A stretch of DNA of 15,566 nt from the NCBI GenBank assembly GCA_012842035.1, contig DUTO01000097.1, positions 1 through 15,566 on the forward strand, read 5' to 3'. Made by a program: the position numbers and the translations under genes. The first letter of the stretch is position 1; the number at the start of each line of letters is the position of its first letter. Under the pieces are notes generated by a model. It had not been told where the DNA came from, searched no databases, and saw only the letters and a program-made list of their open reading frames with translations. This document shows positions 6,581 to 13,387 of this stretch, piece by piece. The DNA comes from Clostridia bacterium (lineage in GTDB: Bacteria; Bacillota; Peptococcia; DRI-13; DTU073).

Positions 6581-7363
6581 ATGTTGTTGGTTATTGATGT
6601 TGGCAATACTCATACTGTTTTAGGTGTTTATCAAGGGGAGCAACTCGTTAAACATTGGCGGATCTCTACTAGCTTTAATATAACCGAAGATGAATGTGGC
6701 ATTTTTTTGCGCAATCTGTTTTTACATAATAATTTAGACTATCAGGAGGTAAAAGGCATGATTATTTCTTCTGTCGTTCCTCCTCTTACGTCTATATTGG
6801 AGGAAATGGCTCAACAATATTTTCAAATTGAGCCATTATTCATAGGACCGGGTGTAAAAACAGGAATGCCTCTGCTTTATGATAATCCGCGTGAAATAGG
6901 AGCGGATCGGATTGTTAATGCGGTTGCTGGTTTTGCATTATATGGAGGGCCTTTGTTGATTATTGACTTTGGGACGGCGACGACATTTTGTGTAATTAGT
7001 AAACAAGGGGAATATTTAGGGGGAGCCATTACGGTAGGGGTCGATGTAGCCATGGAGGCTCTTTTCCAAAAGACGGCTAAATTACCCCGGATCGAGTTGG
7101 TAAAACCGGAAAAGGTGATTGGGCGTAATACAGTAGCGAGTATGCAGGCCGGGTTAGTTTATGGTTTTATGGGACAAGTTGAAGGAATTATCAAGCGGAT
7201 TAAGGCTGAATTTAAGGAGGATCTTTTTGTAGTGGCTACGGGGGGAAGAAGTAAATTTATAGCGCGTGAATCGGAGATAATTAATAAGGAGGATCCTTTT
7301 TTAACGCTTGTCGGTTTAAAAATAATTTATGACCGTAATCGTCCTTGTGGAAAAGGCAATTGA
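6581..7363 (+). CDS. coaX: Type III pantothenate kinase
   Basis: CoaX phosphorylates pantothenate with ATP, the first committed step to coenzyme A. The type III enzyme belongs to the ASKHA fold and usually needs a monovalent cation and resists CoA feedback. The 260-residue length is typical. Motifs are DVGNTHTVLGV at the N terminus (Asp6), GADRIVNAVAG with catalytic Asp109, IIDFGTATTF (Asp129), and GGAITVGVDVAMEAL. VVATGGRSKFIA follows near the end. The ATG at 6581 has AAAAGGAAGTG before it. In many Firmicutes birA or pan genes are adjacent, whereas here the neighbours are an S component and dusB. Confidence 0.97.
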   Translation: MLLVIDVGNTHTVLGVYQGEQLVKHWRISTSFNITEDECGIFLRNLFLHNNLDYQEVKGMIISSVVPPLTSILEEMAQQYFQIEPLFIGPGVKTGMPLLYDNPREIGADRIVNAVAGFALYGGPLLIIDFGTATTFCVISKQGEYLGGAITVGVDVAMEALFQKTAKLPRIELVKPEKVIGRNTVASMQAGLVYGFMGQVEGIIKRIKAEFKEDLFVVATGGRSKFIARESEIINKEDPFLTLVGLKIIYDRNRPCGKGN

Positions 7364-7373
7364 GGTGATTGGG

Positions 7374-8339
7374 TTGCAGATTGGTGAGGTTGTTATTCCT
7401 AATCAAGTATTTTTAGCTCCAATGGCCGGAATAACAGATAAAGCTTTTCGGCTCATTGCTCGGGAGTATGGCTGTGGTTTGGTTTATACGGAAATGATTA
7501 GTGCTAAGGCTCTTCTTTATCAAAATGTGAAGACAAAAGCTCTTTTGAATCTTGAAGGGGAAAAGTCACCTCTTGCGGTACAGTTGTTTGGCTGTGAACC
7601 GGAAGTTATGGCTAAAGGCGCAAAAATGGCTGAAAAGGCAGGAGCACAAATCATTGATATCAATATGGGTTGCCCTGTTCCTAAAGTAGTAAAAAATGGT
7701 GAAGGCTCTGCTTTGCTGGAAAAGCCTAAATTGGCTGTAGAGATAGTCAGAGCGATGCGAAAAGCGGTATCTGTACCGATAACGGTAAAGATAAGGTCGG
7801 GGTGGAATCAGGAAAATATAATTGCAGTTAGTTTTGCCCAAACAATGGAAAATGCGGGTGCCAGTGCGATTACGGTACATGGTAGAACGAGGGAGCAATA
7901 TTATACCGGCATGGCAGATTGGGCAATTATTAAACAGGTAAAAGAGGCTGTTTCTATTCCGGTAATTGGCAATGGTGACCTTTGGACTCCCCGGGATGCA
8001 CAGAGGATGTTAGAGGAAACTGGTTGTGATGCGATCATGTTAGCGCGAGGTGTGTGCGGAAATCCGTGGTTGATTAGTCAGGTTTGTCGCTATCTTGAAC
8101 AGAAAGAGGAAATACCCCCTCCTGAGTCTCAAGAGAAAATCAAGGGTGCTTTAAGGCATTTGGAGTTAGTTGTTAGCTTAAAAGGTGAGAAGTTAGGGGT
8201 TAAGGAAATGCGGAAGCATTTAGTTTGGTATTTAAAAGGAATGCCTCATACGGCGTCTGTAAAAGAAAAGCTCTTTAGACTGGGGAAAAAGGAAGATATT
8301 ATCCATCTTTTGCAAGTTTATGCCGAAAACAGATTGTGA
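7374..8339 (+). CDS. dusB: tRNA-dihydrouridine synthase (DusB family)
   Basis: This FMN-dependent enzyme reduces specific uridines of tRNA to dihydrouridine with NADPH. The TIM-barrel motifs are LAPMAGITDKAFR, MGCPVPKVVKNGEGSALL with the catalytic Cys100, VKIRSGW, and ITVHGRTREQYYTG. VIGNGDLWTP and ARGVCGNPW complete the FMN-binding site. I chose TTG 7374, with GAGGTG (7362-7367) six bases before it, because it gives the usual MQIGEVVIPNQVFLAPMAG beginning and 321 residues. An upstream ATG at 7329 would overlap coaX by 35 bases and adds residues unlike the family. dusB next to lysS is a common Firmicute arrangement, but here the dehydrogenase pair and greA intervene. Confidence 0.95.
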   Translation: MQIGEVVIPNQVFLAPMAGITDKAFRLIAREYGCGLVYTEMISAKALLYQNVKTKALLNLEGEKSPLAVQLFGCEPEVMAKGAKMAEKAGAQIIDINMGCPVPKVVKNGEGSALLEKPKLAVEIVRAMRKAVSVPITVKIRSGWNQENIIAVSFAQTMENAGASAITVHGRTREQYYTGMADWAIIKQVKEAVSIPVIGNGDLWTPRDAQRMLEETGCDAIMLARGVCGNPWLISQVCRYLEQKEEIPPPESQEKIKGALRHLELVVSLKGEKLGVKEMRKHLVWYLKGMPHTASVKEKLFRLGKKEDIIHLLQVYAENRL

Positions 8340-8463
8340 AAGAGTGTTGATGTGAAATCTTTTCTTTTCACGCGAAAAAAGGTATGATATTAATTGTGAT
8401 AGAGGGAAAAATAAACAAAAATGCCAACTATTGTGATGCGGCTCACCACAGGGGGTAGTGTTG
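8340..8463 (+). promoter_or_regulatory. Intergenic region with inverted repeats upstream of the dehydrogenase pair
   Basis: GTGAAA (8352-8357) can pair with TTTCAC (8366-8371), and the overlapping TTTTC (8365-8369) can instead pair with GAAAA (8374-8378). TATGAT (8383-8388) could be a -10 box, but its -35 match is poor. TGTGATG (8432-8438) and CACCACA (8444-8450) form a near-perfect hairpin directly before the GGGGG ribosome binding site. A promoter is expected here, but I cannot fix it with confidence. Confidence 0.35.
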
Positions 8464-9381
8464 ATGAAGCACGTAGTAAGTGTAAGTCTGGGTTCGAGTA
8501 GTAGAGACCATTTGGTAGAAACAGAGATTATGGGCGAAAAATTTCGTATTGAGCGGATAGGTACCGATGGAAATTTTACTAAAGCGATAGAATTAGTTCG
8601 TTCACTAGATGGTAAGATTGATGCTTTGGGGATGGGTGGCATAGATTTATACATCATGGCCGGTCGGAAGAGATATGTGCTTAGGGACGCTTTGCGGATT
8701 AAAGAAGTGGCTCGAAAAACACCTATCGTTGATGGTAGTGGTTTGAAAAACACTTTAGAAAGGCGCACCATTCATTATTTAGTGCAGGAAGGCTTATTTA
8801 ATTTTGCCGGAAAAAATGTTTTGCTTGTTTGTGGTGTAGACAGATTTGGAATGGCCGAGGCTTTAGTAGAGGTGGGAGCTAAAGTAACTTTTGGAGATTT
8901 AATTTTTGGCTTAAACCTTCCCCTTCCTTTAAAGTCTTTGCGCATGCTAGCTCTGGCTGGAAGAACATTTGGTCCTATAGTTAGCAGGCTCCCTTTTCAA
9001 TATATATATCCTACAGGGGAGCAACAAGATGTCATATTAAAGAAGTATAGTAAATATTATGAATTAAACGAGGTTATTGCCGGCGACTTTCATTTTATCA
9101 AAAAATATCTTCCGGAAAATATTCAAGGCAAAGCTATTCTGACGAATACGGTTACTCTTGCTGACGTAGAACTCCTGGCGGCGAGAGGCGCACGGTGTTT
9201 AATTACATCTACTCCGGAATTAGAGGGGCGTTCGTTTGGCACAAATGTTATGGAAGCCGTCTTGGTTGCACTTTTGGGCAAAGCTGTAGAAGATATTACA
9301 GTAGATGATTACAATCAAATTTTAGAGCAAGTAAATTTTAAGCCGAGAATCGATAATCTTGTTAAAATAGGAACTGCTTAA
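8464..9381 (+). CDS. Quinate 5-dehydrogenase-like protein, function unknown
   Basis: I recognise this 305-residue protein only as the family annotated as quinate 5-dehydrogenase in Peptococcaceae-type genomes. That name is not, to my knowledge, backed by biochemistry. The N-terminal third begins KHVVSVSLGSSSRDH and contains ALGMGGIDLYI. A Rossmann-like nucleotide-binding strand-turn, VLLVCGVDRFGMAEAL, occupies about residues 119-134. The C-terminal part has TSTPELEGRSFGTNVMEA, a possible active-site or ligand loop. There is no membrane segment or signal peptide. ATG 8464 is chosen because GGGGG (8451-8455) lies eight bases upstream, and GTG 8458 and TTG 8461 are in frame but too close. It is 13 bases before the next dehydrogenase gene, so the two are surely co-transcribed and probably act together. 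Confidence 0.6.
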   Translation: MKHVVSVSLGSSSRDHLVETEIMGEKFRIERIGTDGNFTKAIELVRSLDGKIDALGMGGIDLYIMAGRKRYVLRDALRIKEVARKTPIVDGSGLKNTLERRTIHYLVQEGLFNFAGKNVLLVCGVDRFGMAEALVEVGAKVTFGDLIFGLNLPLPLKSLRMLALAGRTFGPIVSRLPFQYIYPTGEQQDVILKKYSKYYELNEVIAGDFHFIKKYLPENIQGKAILTNTVTLADVELLAARGARCLITSTPELEGRSFGTNVMEAVLVALLGKAVEDITVDDYNQILEQVNFKPRIDNLVKIGTA

Positions 9382-9394
9382 GCAGGGAGGTTTT

Positions 9395-10450
9395 ATGAAT
9401 AAATTTTCTTTTATTCTTCATCCTCATACTCAGCAAGATTATGTAGAGCGATTTCCTGTGATTGGTTATTTGCCCAAGTTTGTTTTTAAGGGAGTTACGC
9501 GTGTATTACCTCCTTTTAAAGTTTCCGGCATTAAAGGAATTCAGTCTTCTTTTGCTCAAGCGGAGGGGGAATTTATTTGTTGCCCTCTCCTGGCGGAACA
9601 GCTACGAGAATTACCGCCGGAGCTAGTTTTAAATAAAATTATTAAAGCGGTAAAGTTGGCCAAAAGAAATGGAGCCAAATTAGTGGGGTTGGGTACTTTT
9701 GCTTCCGTAATAAGTGAGGGGGGAGTAAGGGTAGCTCAAGAAGCAGATATGCCTGTAACAACAGGGGATAGCTATAATGTTTTTATGGCTTTGGAAGGGC
9801 TTAAAGAAGTGGCTAAATGGATGGAGCTTGATGGGGCAGGAACAAATGTAGTTGTTTTAGGAGCAACAAGCTCTTTGGGTAGTGTTTGTGCTCGTATATT
9901 AGCTAAGGAAAATAAGTATTTAACTTTGGTCGCTTCAGAAAGGAGTAAGTTAGAGAAGCTGGCTACGCAAATTTTATATGAAACGGGACTTGCGGTTAAA
10001 ATCACGGTGAATATTAAGGAAGCATTACGGAAAGCAGATATAGTCGTGGTCGTAACTTCGCTGGCAGATGTGGTTATAGAACCGCAAGATTTGAAGTCGG
10101 GAGCAGTTATTTATGACTTTGCGCGCCCTCGGAATATTGCTTTAAAAGCTGTGGCTCGGCGTGAAGATATTTTAGTGATTGAGGAAATATTAGTCGATGT
10201 GCCGGGGAAGCCGGAATTTAATTTTGACTTTGGTTTTCCGCCCGGTCAATGCTCTGCTTGTTGGGCCGAAGTAATAATTCTTACTTTAGAAAAAAAATAT
10301 GAATCATTTTCTTTAGGTCGAGAAGTAACTTTTAGTCAGGTCAAAGAAATAGGGGCCTTGGCTCAAAAGCATGGTTTTAAGCTAGCGGGATTAAAAAGTT
10401 TAACTAGAGGTGAAATAGAAGAAATAAAGGAAAATGTTTCTGGAAAATAA
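9395..10450 (+). CDS. Acyl-ACP reductase-like NAD(P)-dependent dehydrogenase (COG5322 type)
   Basis: This 351-residue protein is usually labelled shikimate/quinate dehydrogenase. Block by block it matches cyanobacterial long-chain acyl-ACP reductase (AAR) as I remember that sequence: GLGTFASVISE against ALGGFTSIIFE, and TTGDSYNVF against TTGNTHTAY. The Rossmann motif VVVLGATSSLGS (Gly156-Gly162) matches VAVVGATGDIGS. QCSACWAEV matches QMFACFAEA, and GREVTFSQVKEIGALAQKHGF matches the AAR C terminus. Cys289 falls on the AAR catalytic Cys294, which forms an acyl-thioester. A thioester-reducing or aldehyde-forming activity is therefore an inference; the true substrate is unknown. GGGAGG precedes the ATG. 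The gene ends before a long non-coding region and is the last of its unit. Confidence 0.7.
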   Translation: MNKFSFILHPHTQQDYVERFPVIGYLPKFVFKGVTRVLPPFKVSGIKGIQSSFAQAEGEFICCPLLAEQLRELPPELVLNKIIKAVKLAKRNGAKLVGLGTFASVISEGGVRVAQEADMPVTTGDSYNVFMALEGLKEVAKWMELDGAGTNVVVLGATSSLGSVCARILAKENKYLTLVASERSKLEKLATQILYETGLAVKITVNIKEALRKADIVVVVTSLADVVIEPQDLKSGAVIYDFARPRNIALKAVARREDILVIEEILVDVPGKPEFNFDFGFPPGQCSACWAEVIILTLEKKYESFSLGREVTFSQVKEIGALAQKHGFKLAGLKSLTRGEIEEIKENVSGK

Positions 10451-10493
10451 AAAGGATGAGGAAAAGTGAATTAAAAAAGAATTAAGCAAGGTC

Positions 10494-10523
10494 TTGACAA
10501 TAATAATTACCATACTATATAAT
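10494..10523 (+). promoter_or_regulatory. Sigma-A promoter upstream of greA
   Basis: Perfect TTGACA (10494-10499) and TATAAT (10518-10523) boxes are separated by an 18-base AT-rich spacer. The expected start is near 10530, about 240 bases before the greA ATG, so any greA message has a long leader. Confidence 0.85.
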
Positions 10524-10552
10524 AAGCCCTAAAGTTGTTTGAGGCGGAAAAA

Positions 10553-10610
10553 TAAGTAGAAAAGTTTTAAAACAAGCACTGCCTACTTACTTTGCAGTGT
10601 TTATATTTTT
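10553..10610 (+). ncRNA. Pseudoknot-capable leader or small RNA ending in a terminator-like hairpin
   Basis: CACTGC (10577-10582) pairs with GCAGTG (10594-10599). The stem can be extended outward by three pairs, AAG with TTT including a G-T wobble, and is followed by TTATATTTTT, a weak terminator. Its loop contains CTACTTA (10583-10589), which is exactly complementary to TAAGTAG (10553-10559). The order of arms is that of an H-type pseudoknot. Transcribed from the promoter just upstream, it would give an RNA of about 80 bases, or an attenuator in the greA leader. It matches no riboswitch class I know. Confidence 0.45.
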
Positions 10611-10622
10611 AGTGTGTGGAGA

Positions 10623-10664
10623 CGTAGCACCAATTATCAAATTGATAGATAATTGGTTGGTACG
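10623..10664 (+). other. Long hairpin in the greA leader
   Basis: CCAATTATC (10630-10638) pairs perfectly with GATAATTGG (10648-10656) around a nine-base loop. After a short interrupted stretch, CGTA (10623-10626) pairs with TACG (10661-10664). No T-run follows, so it is not a terminator. It could be an operator, a processing site or a regulatory RNA element. Confidence 0.6.
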
Positions 10665-10772
10665 CTATTTATATTCAGGCACTTTATTTTAATTTTATGC
10701 AATTTTTGTATTTTAGCAGTTTTTTCACCTGAGTGAAGGAATGTTTTAGAATAAATTGAAGGAGCGAAGCTT

Positions 10773-11249
10773 ATGAATACGGAAAAAGAAATTATTCTGA
10801 CTCCAGAGGGACTGGACAAATTAGAGAAGGAGTTAGAAAAACTAAAAACAGTTAAAAGGAGGGAAGTGGCCAGGCGGATTAAGGAGGCAATTGAGTTCGG
10901 TGATATCACTGAAAACTCGGAATATGAAGCTGCCAAAAATGACCAGGCATTTATTGAGGGGCGAATCATAACCTTGGAAAAAATGTTGCGTAATGCTAGA
11001 GTTATTGAGCATAAAGAAAATAATGCCGGTGTTGTGCATATAGGGGCAAAAGTTAAGCTGCAGGATCTTGAATGTGGTGAGGAACTTGTATATACTTTAG
11101 TTGGTTCCGCAGAAGCGGACCCTATGAATAATAAAATATCTAATGAGTCCCCGGTGGGAAAGGCAATTATTGGTAAAAAAATGGGAGATGTTGTGGAAGT
11201 TGATGTGCCGATAGGAAAAATTAAATATAAAATATTGTCAGTTATTTAA
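10773..11249 (+). CDS. greA: Transcription elongation factor GreA
   Basis: GreA enters the RNA polymerase secondary channel and triggers cleavage of backtracked transcripts, restarting stalled complexes. The 158-residue length is standard. The N-terminal antiparallel coiled coil (about residues 10-75) has the acidic tip in EFGDITENSEYEAAKND, where Asp44 and Glu47 match the residues that position the catalytic Mg. The C-terminal FKBP-like domain has VHIGAKVKL, YTLVGSAEAD and SPVGKAIIGKKMGD. AAGGAG lies eight bases before the ATG. lysS follows within about 30 bases, so the two form an operon, an arrangement common in Firmicutes. Confidence 0.98.
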   Translation: MNTEKEIILTPEGLDKLEKELEKLKTVKRREVARRIKEAIEFGDITENSEYEAAKNDQAFIEGRIITLEKMLRNARVIEHKENNAGVVHIGAKVKLQDLECGEELVYTLVGSAEADPMNNKISNESPVGKAIIGKKMGDVVEVDVPIGKIKYKILSVI

Positions 11250-11276
11250 ACTTGAATAATGAAGGGAAGATTAAAA

Positions 11277-12758
11277 GTGGCAGAGATACCGGAACAAGAA
11301 TTAAATGAGCAGATGCAAGTGCGTCTAGGGAAATTAAAAGAGCTGCAAGCAAAAGGAATAAGTCCTTATGGGCAACGTTATGAAAGAACGCATTATGCTA
11401 GTGCTATTCGAGAAAATTATGAGGAATTAGCGGAAAAAGATGTTGTTGTTGCAGGGCGCTTAATGGCGAAAAGAACTATGGGCAAAGCAAGTTTTGCTCA
11501 TCTACAAGACTTTTCCGGTCAGATTCAGATTTATGTTCGTTTAAATGACGTAGGGGCCGATAATTATGAAGTGTTTAAAAGTATAGATATAGGTGACATT
11601 ATTGGGGTACAAGGCTATGTGTTTCGGACTCGAACAGAAGAAGTAACGGTGGGGGCTAAGGAGCTTGTCTTGTTGTCTAAGTCTTTGCGACCCTTGCCGG
11701 AAAAGTGGCATGGTTTGAAAGATGTAGAATTGCGTTATCGTCAGCGTTATGTGGATTTGATTGTTAATCCCGAGGTCAAAAAAGTTTTTGTTTTGCGTAG
11801 TAAAATTATTCAAGCGATGCGGCGTTATTTAGATGCCCGCAGCTTTCTGGAAGTGGAAACGCCTACAATGCATACTATCCCGGGGGGAGCAAGTGCCAGG
11901 CCGTTTATTACACATCATAATGCTTTAGATATTGATCTTTATATGCGGATAGCACCGGAACTTCATTTGAAGAGGCTTGTTGTTGGTGGCTTAGAAAAGG
12001 TATATGAAATCGGAAGAGTTTTTCGGAATGAGGGTATTTCTACGCGTCATAACCCGGAATTTACGATGCTGGAATTATATCAGGCTTATGCTGATTATCA
12101 CGATATGATGCAATTAACGGAAGAGATGATTGCTCATTTAGCTCAAGAAGTATTGGGTACTCAGAAGGTTATCTATCAGGGGACAGAGGTCGATTTGACT
12201 CCACCTTGGCCTCGTTTGACCATGGTGGAGGTCGTGCAAAAATATACAGGTGCTGATTATTACGCTTGGGCTAGTGATGCAGAGGCGCGTCAAGTTGCTA
12301 AAGACTTAGGAGTTTCTGTATCGGCACAGGCTACTAAAGGGACGGTTTTAAGTGAGTTATTTGAGGAAAAGGTTGAGGAAAAGTTAATTCAACCTACTTT
12401 TGTGCTGGATTATCCTATAGAAATATCGCCTTTAGCTAAGCGTAAGACAGATGACCCTAATTTTACGTATCGTTTCGAGGTATTTATTACGGCCCGGGAA
12501 TTTGGCAATGCTTTTTCTGAATTAAATGACCCTCTCGACCAGCGGGAAAGATTTAAAAAACAGATGGAACAACGTGCTCAAGGTGATGAAGAAGCACAGT
12601 TGCATGATGAAGACTTCGTCAAAGCTTTGGAAGTAGGAATGCCTCCTACGGGTGGTTTAGGTATTGGCATCGATAGGTTAATTATGCTGTTGACAGATTC
12701 ACCTTCTATTCGTGATGTGATTTTATTCCCGACGTTAAGACCAAGACAAGATATGTAG
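11277..12758 (+). CDS. lysS: Lysyl-tRNA synthetase, class II
   Basis: LysS charges tRNA-Lys with lysine in the cytoplasm. It has an N-terminal OB-fold anticodon-binding domain (AGRLMAKRTMGKASFAHLQD, then GQIQIYVR) and a class II catalytic core. The core has motif 1 around residues 170-200 (RSKIIQAMRRYLDARSFLEV), motif 2 RVFRNEG (247-253) and motif 3 GLGIGIDR (460-467). It closely follows the B. subtilis enzyme. I prefer GTG 11277, preceded by AAGGGA (11263-11268), which gives 493 residues and the usual ELNEQMQVRLGKL beginning. The ATG at 11259 has no ribosome binding site before it. It lies in the greA operon. No terminator is obvious at its end, and the next small gene starts 51 bases later. 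Confidence 0.97.
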   Translation: MAEIPEQELNEQMQVRLGKLKELQAKGISPYGQRYERTHYASAIRENYEELAEKDVVVAGRLMAKRTMGKASFAHLQDFSGQIQIYVRLNDVGADNYEVFKSIDIGDIIGVQGYVFRTRTEEVTVGAKELVLLSKSLRPLPEKWHGLKDVELRYRQRYVDLIVNPEVKKVFVLRSKIIQAMRRYLDARSFLEVETPTMHTIPGGASARPFITHHNALDIDLYMRIAPELHLKRLVVGGLEKVYEIGRVFRNEGISTRHNPEFTMLELYQAYADYHDMMQLTEEMIAHLAQEVLGTQKVIYQGTEVDLTPPWPRLTMVEVVQKYTGADYYAWASDAEARQVAKDLGVSVSAQATKGTVLSELFEEKVEEKLIQPTFVLDYPIEISPLAKRKTDDPNFTYRFEVFITAREFGNAFSELNDPLDQRERFKKQMEQRAQGDEEAQLHDEDFVKALEVGMPPTGGLGIGIDRLIMLLTDSPSIRDVILFPTLRPRQDM

Positions 12759-12809
12759 AATGAATTGGTGATTTAAACAAATCCGGACAGGGGTGTGAGG
12801 TGAAGTTTG

Positions 12810-13262
12810 GTGTTTTCAATTTTTATTTTTATCCCGGTTGTTATTTTTGCTGTAATCTTTTTAATAACTGCAGCAGCTAAGGCCGGATCTGAAAAAGGGG
12901 GAGATGAAGTGATTAAAAAAGTATATTTATATTTAATCCTTTTTACTACTTTGATGATGATTATCGGGGGAAGTGTAGCGGCTTTTATGGCTGTTGCTGA
13001 TATTGTTAGCCCCACGGCTTATTATCAGTCTTTCGAGGAATATAAACGCTACAGTGAACATGAGAAATTTGATGTTAAAGAAGAAGTAAAACTATCTGAG
13101 GAAGAATTATTGATCAGATATAATGACATGGTGGCTACGGAAAAAGAGAGGCAGGCTGCCAGGGCTAAAAACAGCCTGATTAAAAGTTTGGGTTGGATTA
13201 TTATCCCTCTCCCTGTTTTTGTCTATGCTCAAAGACGTGTACCTAAAAAGGAAAAGGAATAA
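12810..13262 (+). CDS. Small membrane protein of unknown function
   Basis: I do not recognise this 150-residue protein with confidence. It has an N-terminal hydrophobic segment (residues 1-24) and a second segment (about 38-65, with a YLYLILFTTLMMIIGGSVAAF core resembling DUF5671-like membrane proteins). A charged central region with acidic and basic helices (about 70-125) follows. A third hydrophobic segment (GWIIIPLPVFVYA, about 127-141) leads to a basic tail ending KKEKE. GTG 12810 is chosen because GAGGTG (12797-12802) is seven bases upstream, and TTG 12807 is too near. It follows lysS closely and is likely in the same transcript. Function cannot be inferred from context. Confidence 0.75.
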   Translation: MFSIFIFIPVVIFAVIFLITAAAKAGSEKGGDEVIKKVYLYLILFTTLMMIIGGSVAAFMAVADIVSPTAYYQSFEEYKRYSEHEKFDVKEEVKLSEEELLIRYNDMVATEKERQAARAKNSLIKSLGWIIIPLPVFVYAQRRVPKKEKE

Positions 13263-13277
13263 CATTTATTACATTTT

Positions 13278-13309
13278 AATTAAAATAATAAGAAATTAAA
13301 ATAATAAGA
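13278..13309 (+). repeat. Two tandem copies of a 16-base AT-rich repeat
   Basis: AATTAAAATAATAAGA occurs at 13278-13293 and again at 13294-13309 with no mismatch. It lies between the membrane protein gene and the methyltransferase promoter, where the restriction-modification cassette begins. Confidence 0.85.
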
Positions 13310-13332
13310 ACGCCTTGAAGCAAACGCACGTT

Positions 13333-13360
13333 TTGTGTTATACTTGGATACAGGTATAAT
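13333..13360 (+). promoter_or_regulatory. Promoter of the restriction-modification operon
   Basis: TTGTGT (13333-13338) and a perfect TATAAT (13355-13360) are separated by 16 bases, and the ATG of the methyltransferase is 27 bases further on. The -35 match is weak, but the position fits an independent promoter for the cassette. Confidence 0.6.
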
Positions 13361-13387
13361 ATTTTTAAATAATGGGGTGGATTTGTG

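Larger units (their letters stand above)
10451..10772 (+). other. Structured non-coding region upstream of greA
   Basis: This 322-base stretch has no gene. It holds a strong sigma-A promoter (10494-10523), a pseudoknot-capable segment ending in a terminator-like hairpin (10553-10610), and a long hairpin (10623-10664). A T-rich spacer and a small stem TTCAC-ctga-GTGAA (10724-10737) follow before the greA ribosome binding site AAGGAG (10759-10764). It may be a regulated leader of greA-lysS, or a small RNA gene followed by the greA leader. Confidence 0.55.
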
